DNA from: Polytrichum commune
Lineage: Eukaryota > Streptophyta > Polytrichopsida > Polytrichales > Polytrichaceae
Direction of reading: 5' to 3'
Length of the DNA: 64,000 nt
Assembly (NCBI GenBank): GCA_950295325.1
Contig: OX485807.1
Coordinates: forward strand, 48,780,796 to 48,844,795
Made by a program: the position numbers and the translations under genes
Shown here: positions 21,455-33,010 of the stretch, piece by piece
Layout: each line of letters starts with the position of its first letter
Numbering within the stretch: the stretch's first letter is position 1
Notes under the pieces: model-generated
What the model was told of the DNA's origin: nothing
The model's input: only the letters and a program-made list of their open reading frames with translations
Database searches by the model: none

Positions 21455-23294
21455 TCATCGCCCACCTTCCACCCCTGCCAGAGTGTTACCAAAGTGATAA
21501 AAATGGGAAGCCACTTCTGTAAGCCACACTGGGTCCATGGCAGTCACATTCCACATGTGATACCGCTCCAAGAAGATGGTCGATGGAACACCACCCACTT
21601 TGGTGAAGCCTCTGAACAACACAGATGCTGGGTCAATATACAATTCATGGTTACCTCTTATAGAAAGATTCGTATTTCCGCCATCTGACTCCAGTTGGGC
21701 AGCATGGGAAAAGAAACATGCCGTTACTGCCTTTGCAACCAGCTTAGCATCCCTATTCTCCAACTGTTGTTTGCCCTCCCCTACTTGCTGCAACAACTTG
21801 CCAAGCTGTGACCTCACCCGCAAAACCTTCTCCTGTTCCACCATTCACAGAATGTAGACAATAATGAGCTTCTTCTGATGGAACAAGCTATGGGCTGACA
21901 CCAATTATTCACGACACTTGCAAGGTGGAAGTCCATCACATGCACCGAGGGCTTAACAACACTAAACAGAATCATGTAAGGTACTGATACGTTAATGGAA
22001 CGTATCGTCTCCCTACCTTTTCTCTCCCTACCTTTTCTCTCCCTACCTGATGCCCAAATACTCTGATCAGAAGTTACAGCTGCGATTGCGAGACCCTCTT
22101 GCCCGCACCCACTTTTTGTGGCTGTGAGCAGCACTTTGGCTGACATGGGTTCGAGTGGAACCTCTGCAACTTGATAGCCTAAAGCTGAGGTGAGCTTGGC
22201 GTGCGTATCCATAACACCAAGGGCATACAGGACTTCCAAAGCCCTCACCATAAATTCTGCCGGTGCTGGCGCTATCCAATCAAATTGCATGACATTATCT
22301 ATTCCTAGAGCTTTCAGCCGAAGAATTGTAGACAAGAGATTTGATTTTTGTATGTCGGGTACACCCACCGGCCTCATTGTTGCATATGCATCCTCCGTAT
22401 ACAGTCGATAGCATTTCCCTGGGTGTTCACGGCCTGCTCGGCCAGCCCTTTGTTCCGCTGAGGCTTGTGATATGGGAGCTACCACCAATGCCTCCACATC
22501 TGTCACACGATTGCAGAACTTTTGTTGGGAAACCCACTGTCAATTGCATACACAATCCCTGGTAAAGTCACTGAGGTCTCAGCAATGTTGATGGCAATAA
22601 TCACCTTTCTTCTTCCTGACGAGGGTCGCAAGACAAGCTCCTGTACACGCAAGGATCACCCATCAGAATGTACTCTGAATTGCAACCACCAAGAGATGAG
22701 AGTTTACTTGGCTCTTTTAAGCGGAAAACCGCCCTTCAGCAATAAGAACACCTAAGAACCGATTACTTAATTTTCCGACCGTGCCTAGGAGGGAACATCA
22801 CCTTGACTTTGTGGCGATTCAATGGCAACAGCCTTGTAAATCAAACCTCTGCGCAACCTCAACTAGGGGCTGCTCTGAAATAACTGCACACATTTGAGAA
22901 TTTCAAAAGTGCGGGGCAGTGGGGGGCAGCCCAGCGTAAAGAGGAAGTGCTACCGAAGCTCCTGACAGCTTCTCTGATACGAATAAAGACATTTTCATTT
23001 ATACATTTGCCCCCAACCTAATCTTCGACCAACAACACTACAAAGAAAATGAAGCACTATTTTGCATCTTAAGACTTGGAACCAGAGGCTTTGGGTCTTG
23101 AATATGGAGTGTTTAGAAGGTTATGAAAATTACCTCAACTAACAGTAAAGCAGGCGTTCAATCGGGCACCGACTCATTCCGCTTTGATGACTGTGCTTTC
23201 TCTCGACTTGCATCCAAGAAGCCACAAATCTTTTTGGTGTCTATTGTTTGCTTGGGCCACAATTAGACGTAAATCAGGTCGCCGCTTCTGGATC
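21455..23294 (-). pseudogene. DHX35/DEAH9-type RNA helicase pseudogene (C-terminal half)
   Basis: Exon-like pieces on the minus strand match the DEAH-box splicing-helicase family. 23,294-23,134 begins IQKRRPDLRLIVA (after motif II) and includes TIDTKK (motif III region); about 22,973-22,900 holds SVALPLYAGLP; 22,640-22,047 holds KVIIAINIAETSVTLPGIVY (motif V) and QRAGRAGR (motif VI), then the winged-helix/ratchet region; 21,844-21,455 holds the OB-fold C-terminus (IRGNHELYIDPASVLF, NVTAMDPVWLTEVASHFY). Lesions: an extra base near 23,253 within SAT; TGA before TPALLLLVE near 23,157; one base missing near 22,537, after DSGF; TGA at 21,847. The motif IV exon and everything upstream (motifs I-II) are missing. 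Introns survive, so it is a decayed DNA-level duplicate or a broken gene, not a retrocopy. Confidence 0.9.
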
Positions 23295-23810
23295 TGCATC
23301 CACCAGGGACACATCAAAGTGAATAAAAAGGACCTAGTAACAGAGCAAATACATACAGATATACATTGGAATGTAGGTCATGCCTCCACAAATTCTTTAT
23401 CGCGTTCAGCACAACTCGATATCATCAGGAGCCCTGACTTTGGGGGAAGTAGGATCTAGGATGACAATTCAATAAATGGGTGTAGTTGTCTTCAACCCAA
23501 CCATGTTCAAAAATCAAGACATAACAATCCACACAAATTCTAACGTCAACTTGCTCCGACAACCTCTGTCAGCCTTATCAGCACTTCTCTAATTTTGAAG
23601 GAAAGAAGCATGTCCATCTCCACGTTCATCCTACCCCCAACTTCTTGCTCCTGCATGGTTTGGATATCTTGATACAATGAATTCTATGCGGAAAGGAAAT
23701 GGGGCCGTCAAGTGGTCCTCCTTCCACCACCTGATGCAACACACACTTTCTCCCCTCTCATCTGAACAAAATATTCCGGGATGTGTATCTTCCATTTCAT
23801 TCACATCTCC

Positions 23811-24019
23811 ATCCCACTGTACAAGCTACTATCAATGGCGATGGAAGATGACTACTAAATCCTAAAATGAAATAATCTGCAATGTGGACGCACGCCTCTT
23901 TAAGAAGGCCCAGATGTATATGTTCGATTCCACCCACAACTCCATCACACTGTACAAGCTACTATCAATGGCGATGGAAGATGACCACTAAACCCTAAAA
24001 GGGAATCATCTGCAATGGT
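23811..24019 (+). repeat. Imperfect direct repeat, 72 bp twice
   Basis: 23,811-23,883 and 23,943-24,019 share TGTACAAGCTACTATCAATG and GCGATGGAAGATGAC, followed by similar CTAAA...TCTGCAATG tails, 132 bp apart. The meaning is unknown; it lies upstream of the helicase relic and could be a tandem-duplicated 5' flank. Confidence 0.75.
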
Positions 24020-26710
24020 TAGGGCTAATTACACAAGCACCAAGTTGCAGTTTATGTTGGGGAATTGATCTGAAAGCTTCTTGATTTGTGCGTGTTCGTA
24101 GTAGTTGTCGGCTCACACGTAAGGTTGGCCATGTTCAGCATCTTTAACAGTGAGTTAGCGAACAAAGCACCTGAAAGTAAGTGGGGGGATGTTTAACTTC
24201 CGCCAAATGGATATTGCCACTAGCTTTGTCATTTTCTCTATTTCTAGGCTTTTTTTACATGTGATGGAAAGCATGGTGCATACTTTGTCACTTCATCCAT
24301 ATCTAGTATTTGTTAACCATAAGGTTTAGGCATTTATAACCTTAAAATAAGAGAGTTTGCATATGTTTAGGAGGAGTAATAACATGTAATTATTCTTCTT
24401 GCAAAGAGAAACAAATTCTATTGAATATGCAAAAATAAATTCAAATATCAAGATAAGGAAATTGCTACAAATTTTATCGCAATAATGTTTAGGAAAACAC
24501 AAAGTCGCTCTACAGGTTAACCCATTACCATTCATCTAAATGATTATGCTTGGCTAGAAGAGTTATCAAAACTCCTATGAGGGTAATCAATCACAAGCCG
24601 CCAGCACATAAACCTAAACTCCGTTTGCCTAAAAATATAGTTCTAATCCATGTCCGCATTACATGAGTATAGGGAGTGGTTACCACTATTCAATGAATCC
24701 TAGAGTGTTTTCCTCCACTTTATAGAGGCTTGCTCCTTTATTTGGTTGCTACTAACTCCAACTCACCTTGATGTATGCTTGTTGCGTCATTCTTGTCTTC
24801 AAGACCCTTTGTAATATCCTAGAATTCTCCCTAGCTATCGAATACCATTTCTTAAATGAACAATTGTTTGATTCTACTCCAAGAGCTAACAAAACAATTG
24901 AATGTTAGTCTTTGCACCACAACCAATCAATTAGGGTTGATTGACATTATCATTCCACACTTCCTATGACACACAAGTTCCTTGGACAACTTCCATACAC
25001 ACATATTTCAAGGGAGGAAACCTAACAAGATTTATCATACAAAATTGGTCACACCCAAAAAATGTTCCTCTTTGTCTTAAATGTCCTTTAAATGTTCCTC
25101 TCACAACCATTATTGTGGGTTGAAAATTAGAGTAAGTAGAAAATATTGTGGCCCATTGTATTTTATGTGCAGGTTGAAAATAAGGGTGGCTTAATAATAA
25201 ATAAACTATTCATGTTAAAGAATAAAATGATAAAAGCTAAAAAAAATATCGGTATAATATTTTCAATTCAAAATAAATCATATTTTTGTAAACAAGCATT
25301 GATTTTGTGTTCTTAATGTTGAGCATATAATATTTTGGGCCAAAAACTGACATGGATCAGGGAAATTTACATAAACCAAAATTATTGTGGTATGACAAAA
25401 TCATAGTGAGCCGTGACAAAATTGTGAGAGCCCAAAAGAAAGTGTTCAAAGGCCGTCTCAAGACACCTCCAAAATCACGTTTTGTGGTCACGGACCCTCA
25501 AGTGTGGTGTGAAGTCATATGTGATTGGACCCTTAATCAAATGCTATTTCAATGAATTTCTATTCATGCAGGTCCTCACGCATGATAAAATTGAATATAT
25601 CAACGGTTGTGAGCATTTGGAATGCCCTGGTCTCTTGGTTTTGTGTTAGGTCTACCTCCAAGAGGTGGTTTTTGAAAAGAGTCCAAGTGACCATGAAACA
25701 TGATCCATTTAATGCCATGTACGAATCCATGTAGACTTTACATCCATCTTGCATTCACATATTCCGTTGGTCCGTCAAGCGTAGTGTGAAGCAAACTTGG
25801 ACCAGTGCCATCTTTTCCACCAATGAGAGCGCTCGAACTGTAATGGTCACGGGCTCTCAATCAGTGTGTGTGAAGTGGCCCTAAGGTTCTTGGGACAACT
25901 ATATTTGAGCGGGGACAAATATAGAAGAAACTAGAAGCTTGGACTAGTCAAGAATGTTTTTTTTAACAAAGACACGTGTCATGATGAGATTGGTACATAT
26001 ATTTCAAAATCTAAACATTGTTTAAGTTTAATAGGTGATGTATTTGGGAGGGCATATGTGATTGTTTAAAGGGAAAAAAGAAAACCTTCACTTTGACCTC
26101 TTGTATTATTACATCTCAACCTTGATTTTGATATCGAAAATAAGAATTTTTGTGATTTGCAATTGCTAACCCAATGAGACAATTCCTAAACCGATCTAAC
26201 GGTTAAATAAAATAAAAAAAATTGTGAAGTTGGAAGTGCCACCATAGTAGGAGCCACATACGTTTATAACCATGTGGCAATGTCACTTTGCTTTAAGTAA
26301 CCATTGGCTCTAAGTAACCATTGGTGGGTCATGGCCTTGTGAAAACCAATAGGGTAATCGACTTCTAGTTTGTAATCTATTATTAATTTTGGAACACATG
26401 AGACACTTCACCACCTGGCTACTTTTCCATCAAATAGAGAGACAATTTCACGACCAGGAATTGAGCCGCCAACCACTCTATTTGGTTTGGGTACCTCTCC
26501 ACTATCATCTAGTAGTCTAGGGTCTTCTCTGACCATTGACTCATGGTTTGATATCCTCCATAATATCAATTAAAAGCATAGTGTTTTTAGATAACCTTAA
26601 CAATGCTAAACCGGACTTGAAAAATGAATGCCGGGTGGGGGGAGGGGGGGAGGTCAGCTGAATAGACATCATAGTCCTCATTCGTTTGACACTTGATTCA
26701 GTAGCACATC
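24020..26710. other. Intergenic, no gene recognised
   Basis: Frames at 25,352-25,555 (first methionine is an ATG, about 67 codons) and 25,552-25,734 read together as a broken, unrecognised coding-like stretch. A purine-rich G tract lies at 26,634-26,652. No inverted-repeat element was found by eye. Confidence 0.45.
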
Positions 26711-26932
26711 TACATTGAATATTGTATGTAGTGTTGCTTACTATTTGAAATTATGCAAGCTACAACTATATACCATATATCCCAATTTTTGCCAACGAAT
26801 GTTAAATTGGTTGTTTGGATATATAGAACACTAACAACTTTACTTGGTAAAAAAATTACATCAATAGTAAAATGATATAGCATTGTATAACTCCAAATAG
26901 TAAGTGACATTGAATATCATATTTAGTGTAGT
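26711..26932. mobile_element. MITE of the AAGTGACACTAA family
   Basis: The left end (CATTGAATATTG, then TAGTGTTGCTTACTATTTG) is mirrored by the right end (CAAATAGTAAGTGACATTGA, then ATATCATATTTAGTG). The centre TTGGTTGTTTGGATATATAG is shared with 38,301. A fragment of a similar end is at 27,055-27,150. Confidence 0.72.
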
Positions 26933-29900
26933 ACCCCTCTCTCATTCCAAAAGGAATTTGAGAAAGGCTAAAACCAAGGGATAAATTTCATGACAAAAGT
27001 GAAGGATTCCCAACCATAGATGGCTCAAGTATAAGCTTATGATTGAATTGCAGTGTTCATGGTATTTAGTGTCAGTTGTCATTAGGTGATAAGTATGATA
27101 TTCAATGTCACTTACTAATATGGCCCCACGCTAAATTTGAACCACATGTTTGGTGTAGGTAGTGCAATTTTTGGATGAGACTCAATCTGGTAAGTTGATA
27201 ATATAATAGTTTATTTGTATTACACTCGAAGTTGGCGAGAGGCAAGAACGTACCTCTCATTCATCCAACAAAAACTTGAAATATTATGTAGATTGGAGGT
27301 TGTTCTTTAATAGAAATTTGACAATGGAATCACAAACTCCCATAACCCCAAATTAACATAGTTGAAATTAACAAATTTCAGTTGTATTGACCACAAACTT
27401 ATATGGAACAAGTTTTTAACATGGAAGGATGAGATCATGCACACTTCTGAGGTAAATGAGGCTAATGTGGACACCTCTAGCTTTGTGGAATTATCTAACC
27501 GACGGATTCAAGCATTAGAAACTTGAGTAGGTTAGCAATTGCGAATCAAGACCAAAGTATTTGAAATCGTTAAAATCGGAGTCGACGAAGGTGTTGATGA
27601 TGTACGCTCCGGAATCAAAGATTCTCTACTTCCCAATGTGGTGTTATAGGGGGGAACTATTTTATCATTCCATGTTGTGTAAGTGGATGACATCATTTGC
27701 AGATTCTACATGGGGCATTTGCCAATGAAAACCAAGTTAAATGCCAATATCAGTTGTGTCATGTCTCTAAAGTGGTCGCGTGTAAGATAAAATGTTGCCA
27801 AATTGTCTTTTTCAATATACTAGAATACCCACAATACAAGTTGGTCGGCACCTCACAACCACATGCCACCTCCTAATTTGCTCACCTTAGCTTGGTATAT
27901 AGCGCTCCTCATTATGAATGATGATGGGTGTAGTGTGACTTTTGTGAATATGACTAAGGGTGACTTCCCATGTAGGATGCTCGCCCACCATATTCTAGTG
28001 TAAATAGCAACAAACTTGCCCACATGTAGAGGGACTCTGATGGGGGTAGGGTTCGTATGTGCCAACTAGCTACTCCCAACTTCTCAAACTTGGGCCCAAC
28101 TATTAACCTCTTCCTCTAGGTTAAACCACCTCCTCCTTCTAAAACCAGGTCTTCCAATCACGGGGAGGTGACTATTGAAATTTTAGAACCCACGTGAGAT
28201 AAAAAATAAGGTCAATTTAATTCATCGAGGGTAAATTTTACAAATTCGTTAGATCTACCATAGCATTGGAAATATGTCCTCTACATGATTATTTGTAAAA
28301 TAGGGTGGTGAATAATTCCTCCATTTTAGTAATTAGTAGAAAAAAATAGGGTATTAGATATTGGATCCCCCCAAATGTGTGGAGTAGGATCAATAGAATA
28401 ATTATGGGTTTGACTACTTGGATGAAGAATTGTGTAAATTTTGTCCAAATTTGAATGAAACGCGTTAGTATGGAGGGAAATGTTGTGGATTTTTTTTGGA
28501 GAAGGAATGTTGTGACTTCTCAATGGCCCTTGGCTTGCTTAGGGTTGGGCAAGTACAGTGGCGTGAAGGCGGTGAAGCGTTTGGGTAGGAGGTCTTGCGT
28601 TGGTGAAGTGTGGCGCATAGACAATAGGTAAGACACATTTTTTGGATTTCTCTTATTTGCTTCATAACGTTCACACAAGGTGTTTCATGAGCGCCAAAAA
28701 TTCAGCTTGCTCCGCTTGCATGCGATAAGAATTGATTTCAAACTCCAACTCCTTGATTTTTCCCTTTCACTGTCCGTTTTTTGATGACATGCTATTGATT
28801 TCCGACGCCCTCCTAAATGTGAGATGTAGAAGAATGAAGAGTTACAAAACCTGAATGTGACTGTAGAAAGATGAGATGCTTTCCAGGTTATTATATACTT
28901 GTATCTTGTTCTTTGAGACATCTACCTCAAGTGGGATGTTCTGATGTCGCTACCAATAGTTGTAAAAATGTGTACGTTTTGATGAGATGTGTCATTCGGA
29001 TTTTGTGTAATAGGTGGTTTCGGAGTCAGAGGACGAGGTCCTACTGGAGATTGCAGTGTCATTCCATGAGAGGCCAATGTTGTCATAGAACTGGAACTAA
29101 TGTCGTGGAAACTAGGAGATTACTCAGATGAAAAAGAAATTAAGAAAGTTCGTGAGGTTGGAATTGGGTTCTAGAAAGACCGATATTGGGATTAGCTCGG
29201 AAATGTGAGCCATTTTTTCTCATATGACCCTTTTCAACCCTAGAATTATAGGTTTCTTTCGAAGATTTCAAACATAAAATTACAAACTTCATTATGTAAT
29301 CCTAGTAATGCTAGTAGTGTCCAATATGCCAACATTCTATTGATTGTATTTTTGCCACAACAATCTTTTGTAGATGATCGATGATGCGCTACAACATTTG
29401 GCAACGTCACCGTGGTAGACGTAGAAGATTGCGCTTTGCCTTGCACTCTGCCTTGGAGGAAGACTTGGTGGAGTGGTTGGAAACTTCAAAGGTTACCCGC
29501 CTCATGCCATCAATTAGTTTTAGTTATTCGTCATCATTGGTGTTAAGCAAATCTCTCCAAATTTTTTAGTCTTATCATGACATTGTAAAGGATATTGACA
29601 TGTATTGGAGGGTGCATAGTTATATCCTAACCCTTCACATTGTAAATATTTGGTACAAGATTGAATGTATTTGTGAACACAATTGAAGTAAATATTTTCA
29701 ATTTGTGTATTTAGCTTTCTTTCATTTAAATACAATCTTTTGTTTTTGGACTACATAGTTGTGCAAAAAATCATGTTTTGTGATAATCGATTATCTTTCT
29801 TGTTTTGTTCTATCCGTGTTTACAACTTGTCTATGTTAGCTTGTACATTTTGCTATCTCCATGTTTATTGGTAACCTTTTAAATAATATCCAAATGTTAT

Positions 29901-30384
29901 TGATTGTGTTTTGAACGGCATTTTGAACGGTTTAGCATTGGTAAAACTAATTGAACCCAATTGAATGACAAGATGGATGCTATGGAACATTTGTTGCTCA
30001 CATAGTCAATTTTGCAATGCTATAGTATTCCGTCTACTATTTGGTACTTGTACGATTTATAAAAAAAATATGATGCCAAAAATCAGCCTTTCTAAACAAT
30101 TACAAATAAATATAGGGTGTTAAAAAATACGTCAAAGTAGCTTTATATCTACATATAGGGAGGGAAAAAATATTGAGAGATGCATAAAAATCCCCCCATT
30201 AAATACCCCATTATCGCACGTGGTTACAAAATGTAAGGGGATGTGATCCCCCTGTGCTTCCAATCCTTCGGTGACTGGAACTTGTAGGTTAATGATTCTT
30301 TAATGGACACATGGAAGTCTAGCGGCGTGTGGCCACAACCCTCCATATTCTAGTAGACTGTCATAATGTGGTTGGACAACATCT
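26933..30384. other. Intergenic, repeat fragments only
   Basis: 27,955-28,060 is an inverted copy of a roughly 110-bp repeat also at 32,090-32,190. 28,198-28,260 resembles 32,338-32,400 (AAAAATAGGGT...AAATTTTGTAAA-like). 30,190-30,240 resembles 32,495-32,560 (CGCACGTG within C-rich and G-rich runs). The frame at 28,871-29,131 is short and unrecognised. No gene is supported. Confidence 0.45.
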
Positions 30385-30451
30385 CATGCTTAACTACATG
30401 CAAACACCTCCGACTCACTATTCTTTATAATCTAGTAGGCAAGCGACCTAC

Positions 30452-30949
30452 ATGAAAACTCGTGCTAACCCAAATATCATCAAGGCACAAGCCAAACTAA
30501 GACCAAACATCCTATGGGTAATAGGAGCCCCAAAACAAACACAACCACCTATATCACCATCACCCAAACACACGATCCAATTCATTGAATTCACATACTG
30601 CCACGACAAATTTTTGGAACAAGCAATCACACACAAGCACGCCAAATATGACCCACTAAATAACACCATCCGAAATAACGGCTGGAAAATCACCCCCCTC
30701 ATAACCATCATGGCAGGAGTAAGAGGAGCCATACACGAGCATTCCATTGAAAACCTCACAAGACTAGACATCCCAAAATCAAGCATCAAAAACCTTATGA
30801 AAAACATACACCAAAATGCCATCAAATACCTCACCTATTTAGTACTAAATAAAAGAAAACTAGACAACAAACAAAAACCCGTACCCCCCCTAAATAAGAT
30901 TAAAAGTTTGCTTGTGTCCCTAGAGCCCACCTCCCCACAGGAGGCATAA
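30452..30949 (+). CDS. Orphan restriction-like (PD-(D/E)XK-type) endonuclease ORF, retroelement relic
   Basis: 165 codons from an ATG. The central part IQFIEFTYCHDKFLEQAITH, followed by KHAKYDPL, then GWKITPLITIMAGVRGAIHE and a helical tail (KYLTYLVLNKRKLDNK), has the layout of the endonuclease domain at the C-terminus of site-specific LINEs: hydrophobic strand with E, a D, K..KY, then a strand ending in a glycine-rich turn. No reverse-transcriptase motifs are found upstream; the start codon lies inside the inverted repeat at 30,448. The coding strand is strikingly A/C-rich and G-poor compared with its surroundings. Two hairpins and a T-rich run follow directly. Most likely a 5'-truncated retroelement, though a stand-alone nuclease gene is possible. 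The family call is by pattern, without a search. Confidence 0.55.
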   Translation: MKTRANPNIIKAQAKLRPNILWVIGAPKQTQPPISPSPKHTIQFIEFTYCHDKFLEQAITHKHAKYDPLNNTIRNNGWKITPLITIMAGVRGAIHEHSIENLTRLDIPKSSIKNLMKNIHQNAIKYLTYLVLNKRKLDNKQKPVPPLNKIKSLLVSLEPTSPQEA

Positions 30950-30951
30950 AA

Positions 30952-30990
30952 CCATACACTGCATCACAGAATACCGTGATCAGTGTATGG
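30952..30990 (+). other. Hairpin 1 after the endonuclease ORF
   Basis: CCATACACTG (30,952-30,961) pairs perfectly with CAGTGTATGG (30,981-30,990). ATCAC/GTGAT inside extends the stem past a bulge. It starts three bases after the stop codon. Confidence 0.8.
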
Positions 30991-31008
30991 CCAACGGGCT
31001 CACATTCA

Positions 31009-31055
31009 CGCCGGTATTAAATACTGGCGTTATTTTTTCTTTTTCTTTTTTCTTT
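31009..31055 (+). terminator. Hairpin 2 plus T-rich run after the endonuclease ORF
   Basis: CGCCGGTAT and ATACTGGCG flank a TAA loop (31,009-31,029; one G-T pair), followed by TTATTTTTTC and more T/C-rich sequence to about 31,055. It looks like a hairpin-plus-U terminator or a structured 3' end of a retroelement; in a nuclear genome the latter is more likely. Confidence 0.55.
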
Positions 31056-31664
31056 TCATCAAGGGGCGGCCAAATCATAGTGTATTACTCACCCACCAAA
31101 TTAAAGCAACTATAGCGTTGATTAGAAACCATATATATATAGGTATCCGATTCAAGAAGCTAACCGAATTAGCCTCATCTACCTTATGCCACAATCACTA
31201 CAAGAAATGCGTGACAGAACCCATTGCATGACTTTAATTACTGTTTAGGCTCTCGACACACTCGGGGCTCTGCATCATCTCCTTTTCCTCAAACACATTG
31301 CTCATTAACTGTTTTAGTACACTCTAAGAGAAGTAACTTCTTGCATGCAAAGCATTGATTGTATGCACATTCTGTTGTATAATGTACTATATATGTTCAC
31401 GTAACATAATTACTAACCTCCTTCTCACCTCCTACTAAGTCAGTGAATGGTGATAACTGACCTGCAGAGAAAGTTTGAATTCGCAGGTGCCAGACGTAAT
31501 TGACTCAGCAGCTTTGTCGCCACATTATAGCCATGGTTTAATTCGTTTGCATGGGGAGGAATCAAGTCTTGGTGGGGTAATGGCGAATCTCCATGTAGGC
31601 CGCTTACCCACTAGATTCTAGATAATAGTAGGCTGGAGGTGTTGGCATGTAGACAAGCACTAGG

Positions 31665-31885
31665 GCAAGGGGAGAGCCGGTGGTTAGTTATAGATGAACC
31701 AGTTGAGTTTGAGAAACAACTAGTTGAAGTTGGAGACTTCAGGAGAATTATCGATCGTTTAAGAGGAATCTATAGAATATATCTCAAATGAATAAAGCAA
31801 AACCGGAAGATGTCAACATGTAACCGGTTGGATTTAGAATCACTAGGATTTTAACCAACTATGTCCAAAAATTTCGCAAGCACTG
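31665..31885 (-). repeat. AACCGG-type MITE
   Basis: Nearly full length, with the AACCGGAAGATGTCAACATG and TAACCGG motifs of the family; both tips are degraded. It sits between the inverted repeats at 31,583 and 32,150. Confidence 0.72.
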
Positions 31886-32089
31886 ATAAGCACGTGTCAC
31901 CAATCAACTACATTCTGGTGGCCTACTAGAATGTGGAGGGTTGTGGACACGGAACTGCTAGACTTTCATCCGTTCACTGAAACACTTTTCAACCTACAAG
32001 TGCAAGTCACGAAAGATTGATGACTCGTTTTAGGAAGAGGTTAGTAAGTGGGCCCGGATTTGAAAAAACGAGAGTAATTAGTTGGCGCG

Positions 32090-32190
32090 TACAAACCCTA
32101 CCCCACCAAATTTCATCTACATTTGGGCGGAATTGTACTTATCCCAACTAGAATATGGTGGGCAAACAACCTACATGGAATCTCACCGAA
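32090..32190 (+). repeat. Copy of the CCTACATGG-ended repeat
   Basis: It is about 100 bp alike to 27,955-28,060 in inverse: ACAAACCCTACCCC, ACTAGAATATGGTGGGC and CCTACATGGAA are shared. Its right part is also related to 30,430-30,460. Confidence 0.6.
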
Positions 32191-32569
32191 ATAACTTCTA
32201 CTTCTTCACAATATATGCAGTTGACCTTATCAGCCGGCCCTAGCAGAAATAGAAACCTCACCAACTAGAATAGTGGCACATTTCCCTCCATTTGGGTCTC
32301 GGGGGGTTCACTGGCGAAAAATCGTAGAACAACGTGCAATAAAAAATAGGGTCTAATATATTCATTGTAGATAAATTTTGTAAAAAACTTACATATAATA
32401 TAGGGGGTTTTTAAATAATGAAAAAGGATTACATGTAAAATACCATCACACCTTTATTTTGAAAAATACCATACCTTATAATCTTTTCTGCAAGGTAAAT
32501 AGCCCCCCAATAAATAGGTCCCAAACGCACGTGTATGCAAAATATAAGAGGGAGTGAGGCCCCCGAGAT

Positions 32570-33010
32570 TTGGGTACCACTAACTGTGTACTTGAGGATA
32601 CTTTACCTGAATGCCCATCAACATTGCTGGTTGCACACCAAGTTGAAGCTAGGGCCAATCCATCAACCCTAGATAGTCATTATGCCACATACACGGATTA
32701 TTTAGAATTTAAGGGGACTTTAGAAAATGGTATAAGACACTTTGCCCCATGGCCGCAATTCCATGCAGCCGAAATTATTGGGCTACATTACTTTGTTATA
32801 GGCCCCTGCCCCCACGACGATGGTAATCATTTAATCGAGGTGGACGACGATGACATACAAGATGGCCTTTGGGAATTTGTAAAATTTCCTGAAGACTTTA
32901 GCATAGTAAAAAGATGTCATCGTGATGAAGAAGCCAAATTGATAGCCAAGGCATGTAGAAAGAAGTGGGACAATGGATTCGATGTACCTTATAATGAATT
33001 TGGTTTATGA
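32570..33010 (+). CDS. Unrecognised 146-codon open frame without an ATG
   Basis: The frame is open from about 32,570 to the stop at 33,010 but has no methionine codon at all, so it can only be an internal or terminal exon or a relic. It contains an acidic stretch (LIEVDDDDIQDGLWEF), a WPQFHAAEIIGLHYF segment and a basic-aromatic end (CRKKWDNGFDVPYNEFGL). The charge pattern and complexity are protein-like. It begins right after a C-rich repeat (32,495-32,560) shared with 30,190-30,240, which suggests it belongs to a transposable-element family. Function unknown. Confidence 0.4.
   Translation: MGTTNCVLEDTLPECPSTLLVAHQVEARANPSTLDSHYATYTDYLEFKGTLENGIRHFAPWPQFHAAEIIGLHYFVIGPCPHDDGNHLIEVDDDDIQDGLWEFVKFPEDFSIVKRCHRDEEAKLIAKACRKKWDNGFDVPYNEFGL

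Larger units (their letters stand above)
30385..31655. mobile_element. 1.27-kb interval bounded by about 70-bp inverted repeats
   Basis: 30,385-30,460 (CTACATGCAAACACCTCC, later TCTAGTAGGCAAGCGACCTA) is matched in inverse at 31,583-31,655 (revcomp CTACATGCCAACACCTCC, later TCTAGTGGGTAAGCGGCCTA). Between them lie the endonuclease-like ORF and two hairpins. Similar single ends are at 27,968 and 32,150, so the same interval could also be read as neighbouring fragments of one family. Confidence 0.55.

Noticed and set aside
22067-22565. Plus-strand and alternate minus frames over the helicase relic
   Set aside because: Shadows of the helicase reading frame; only the minus frame with motifs V and VI has homology.
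30448-30834. 128-codon minus-strand frame opposite the endonuclease-like ORF
   Set aside because: A shadow of the A/C-rich plus-strand ORF; the plus strand has the domain-like pattern.
31009-31055. A bacterial rho-independent terminator, hence bacterial DNA
   Set aside because: The surroundings are plant nuclear repeats; the structure is more easily a retroelement 3' end.
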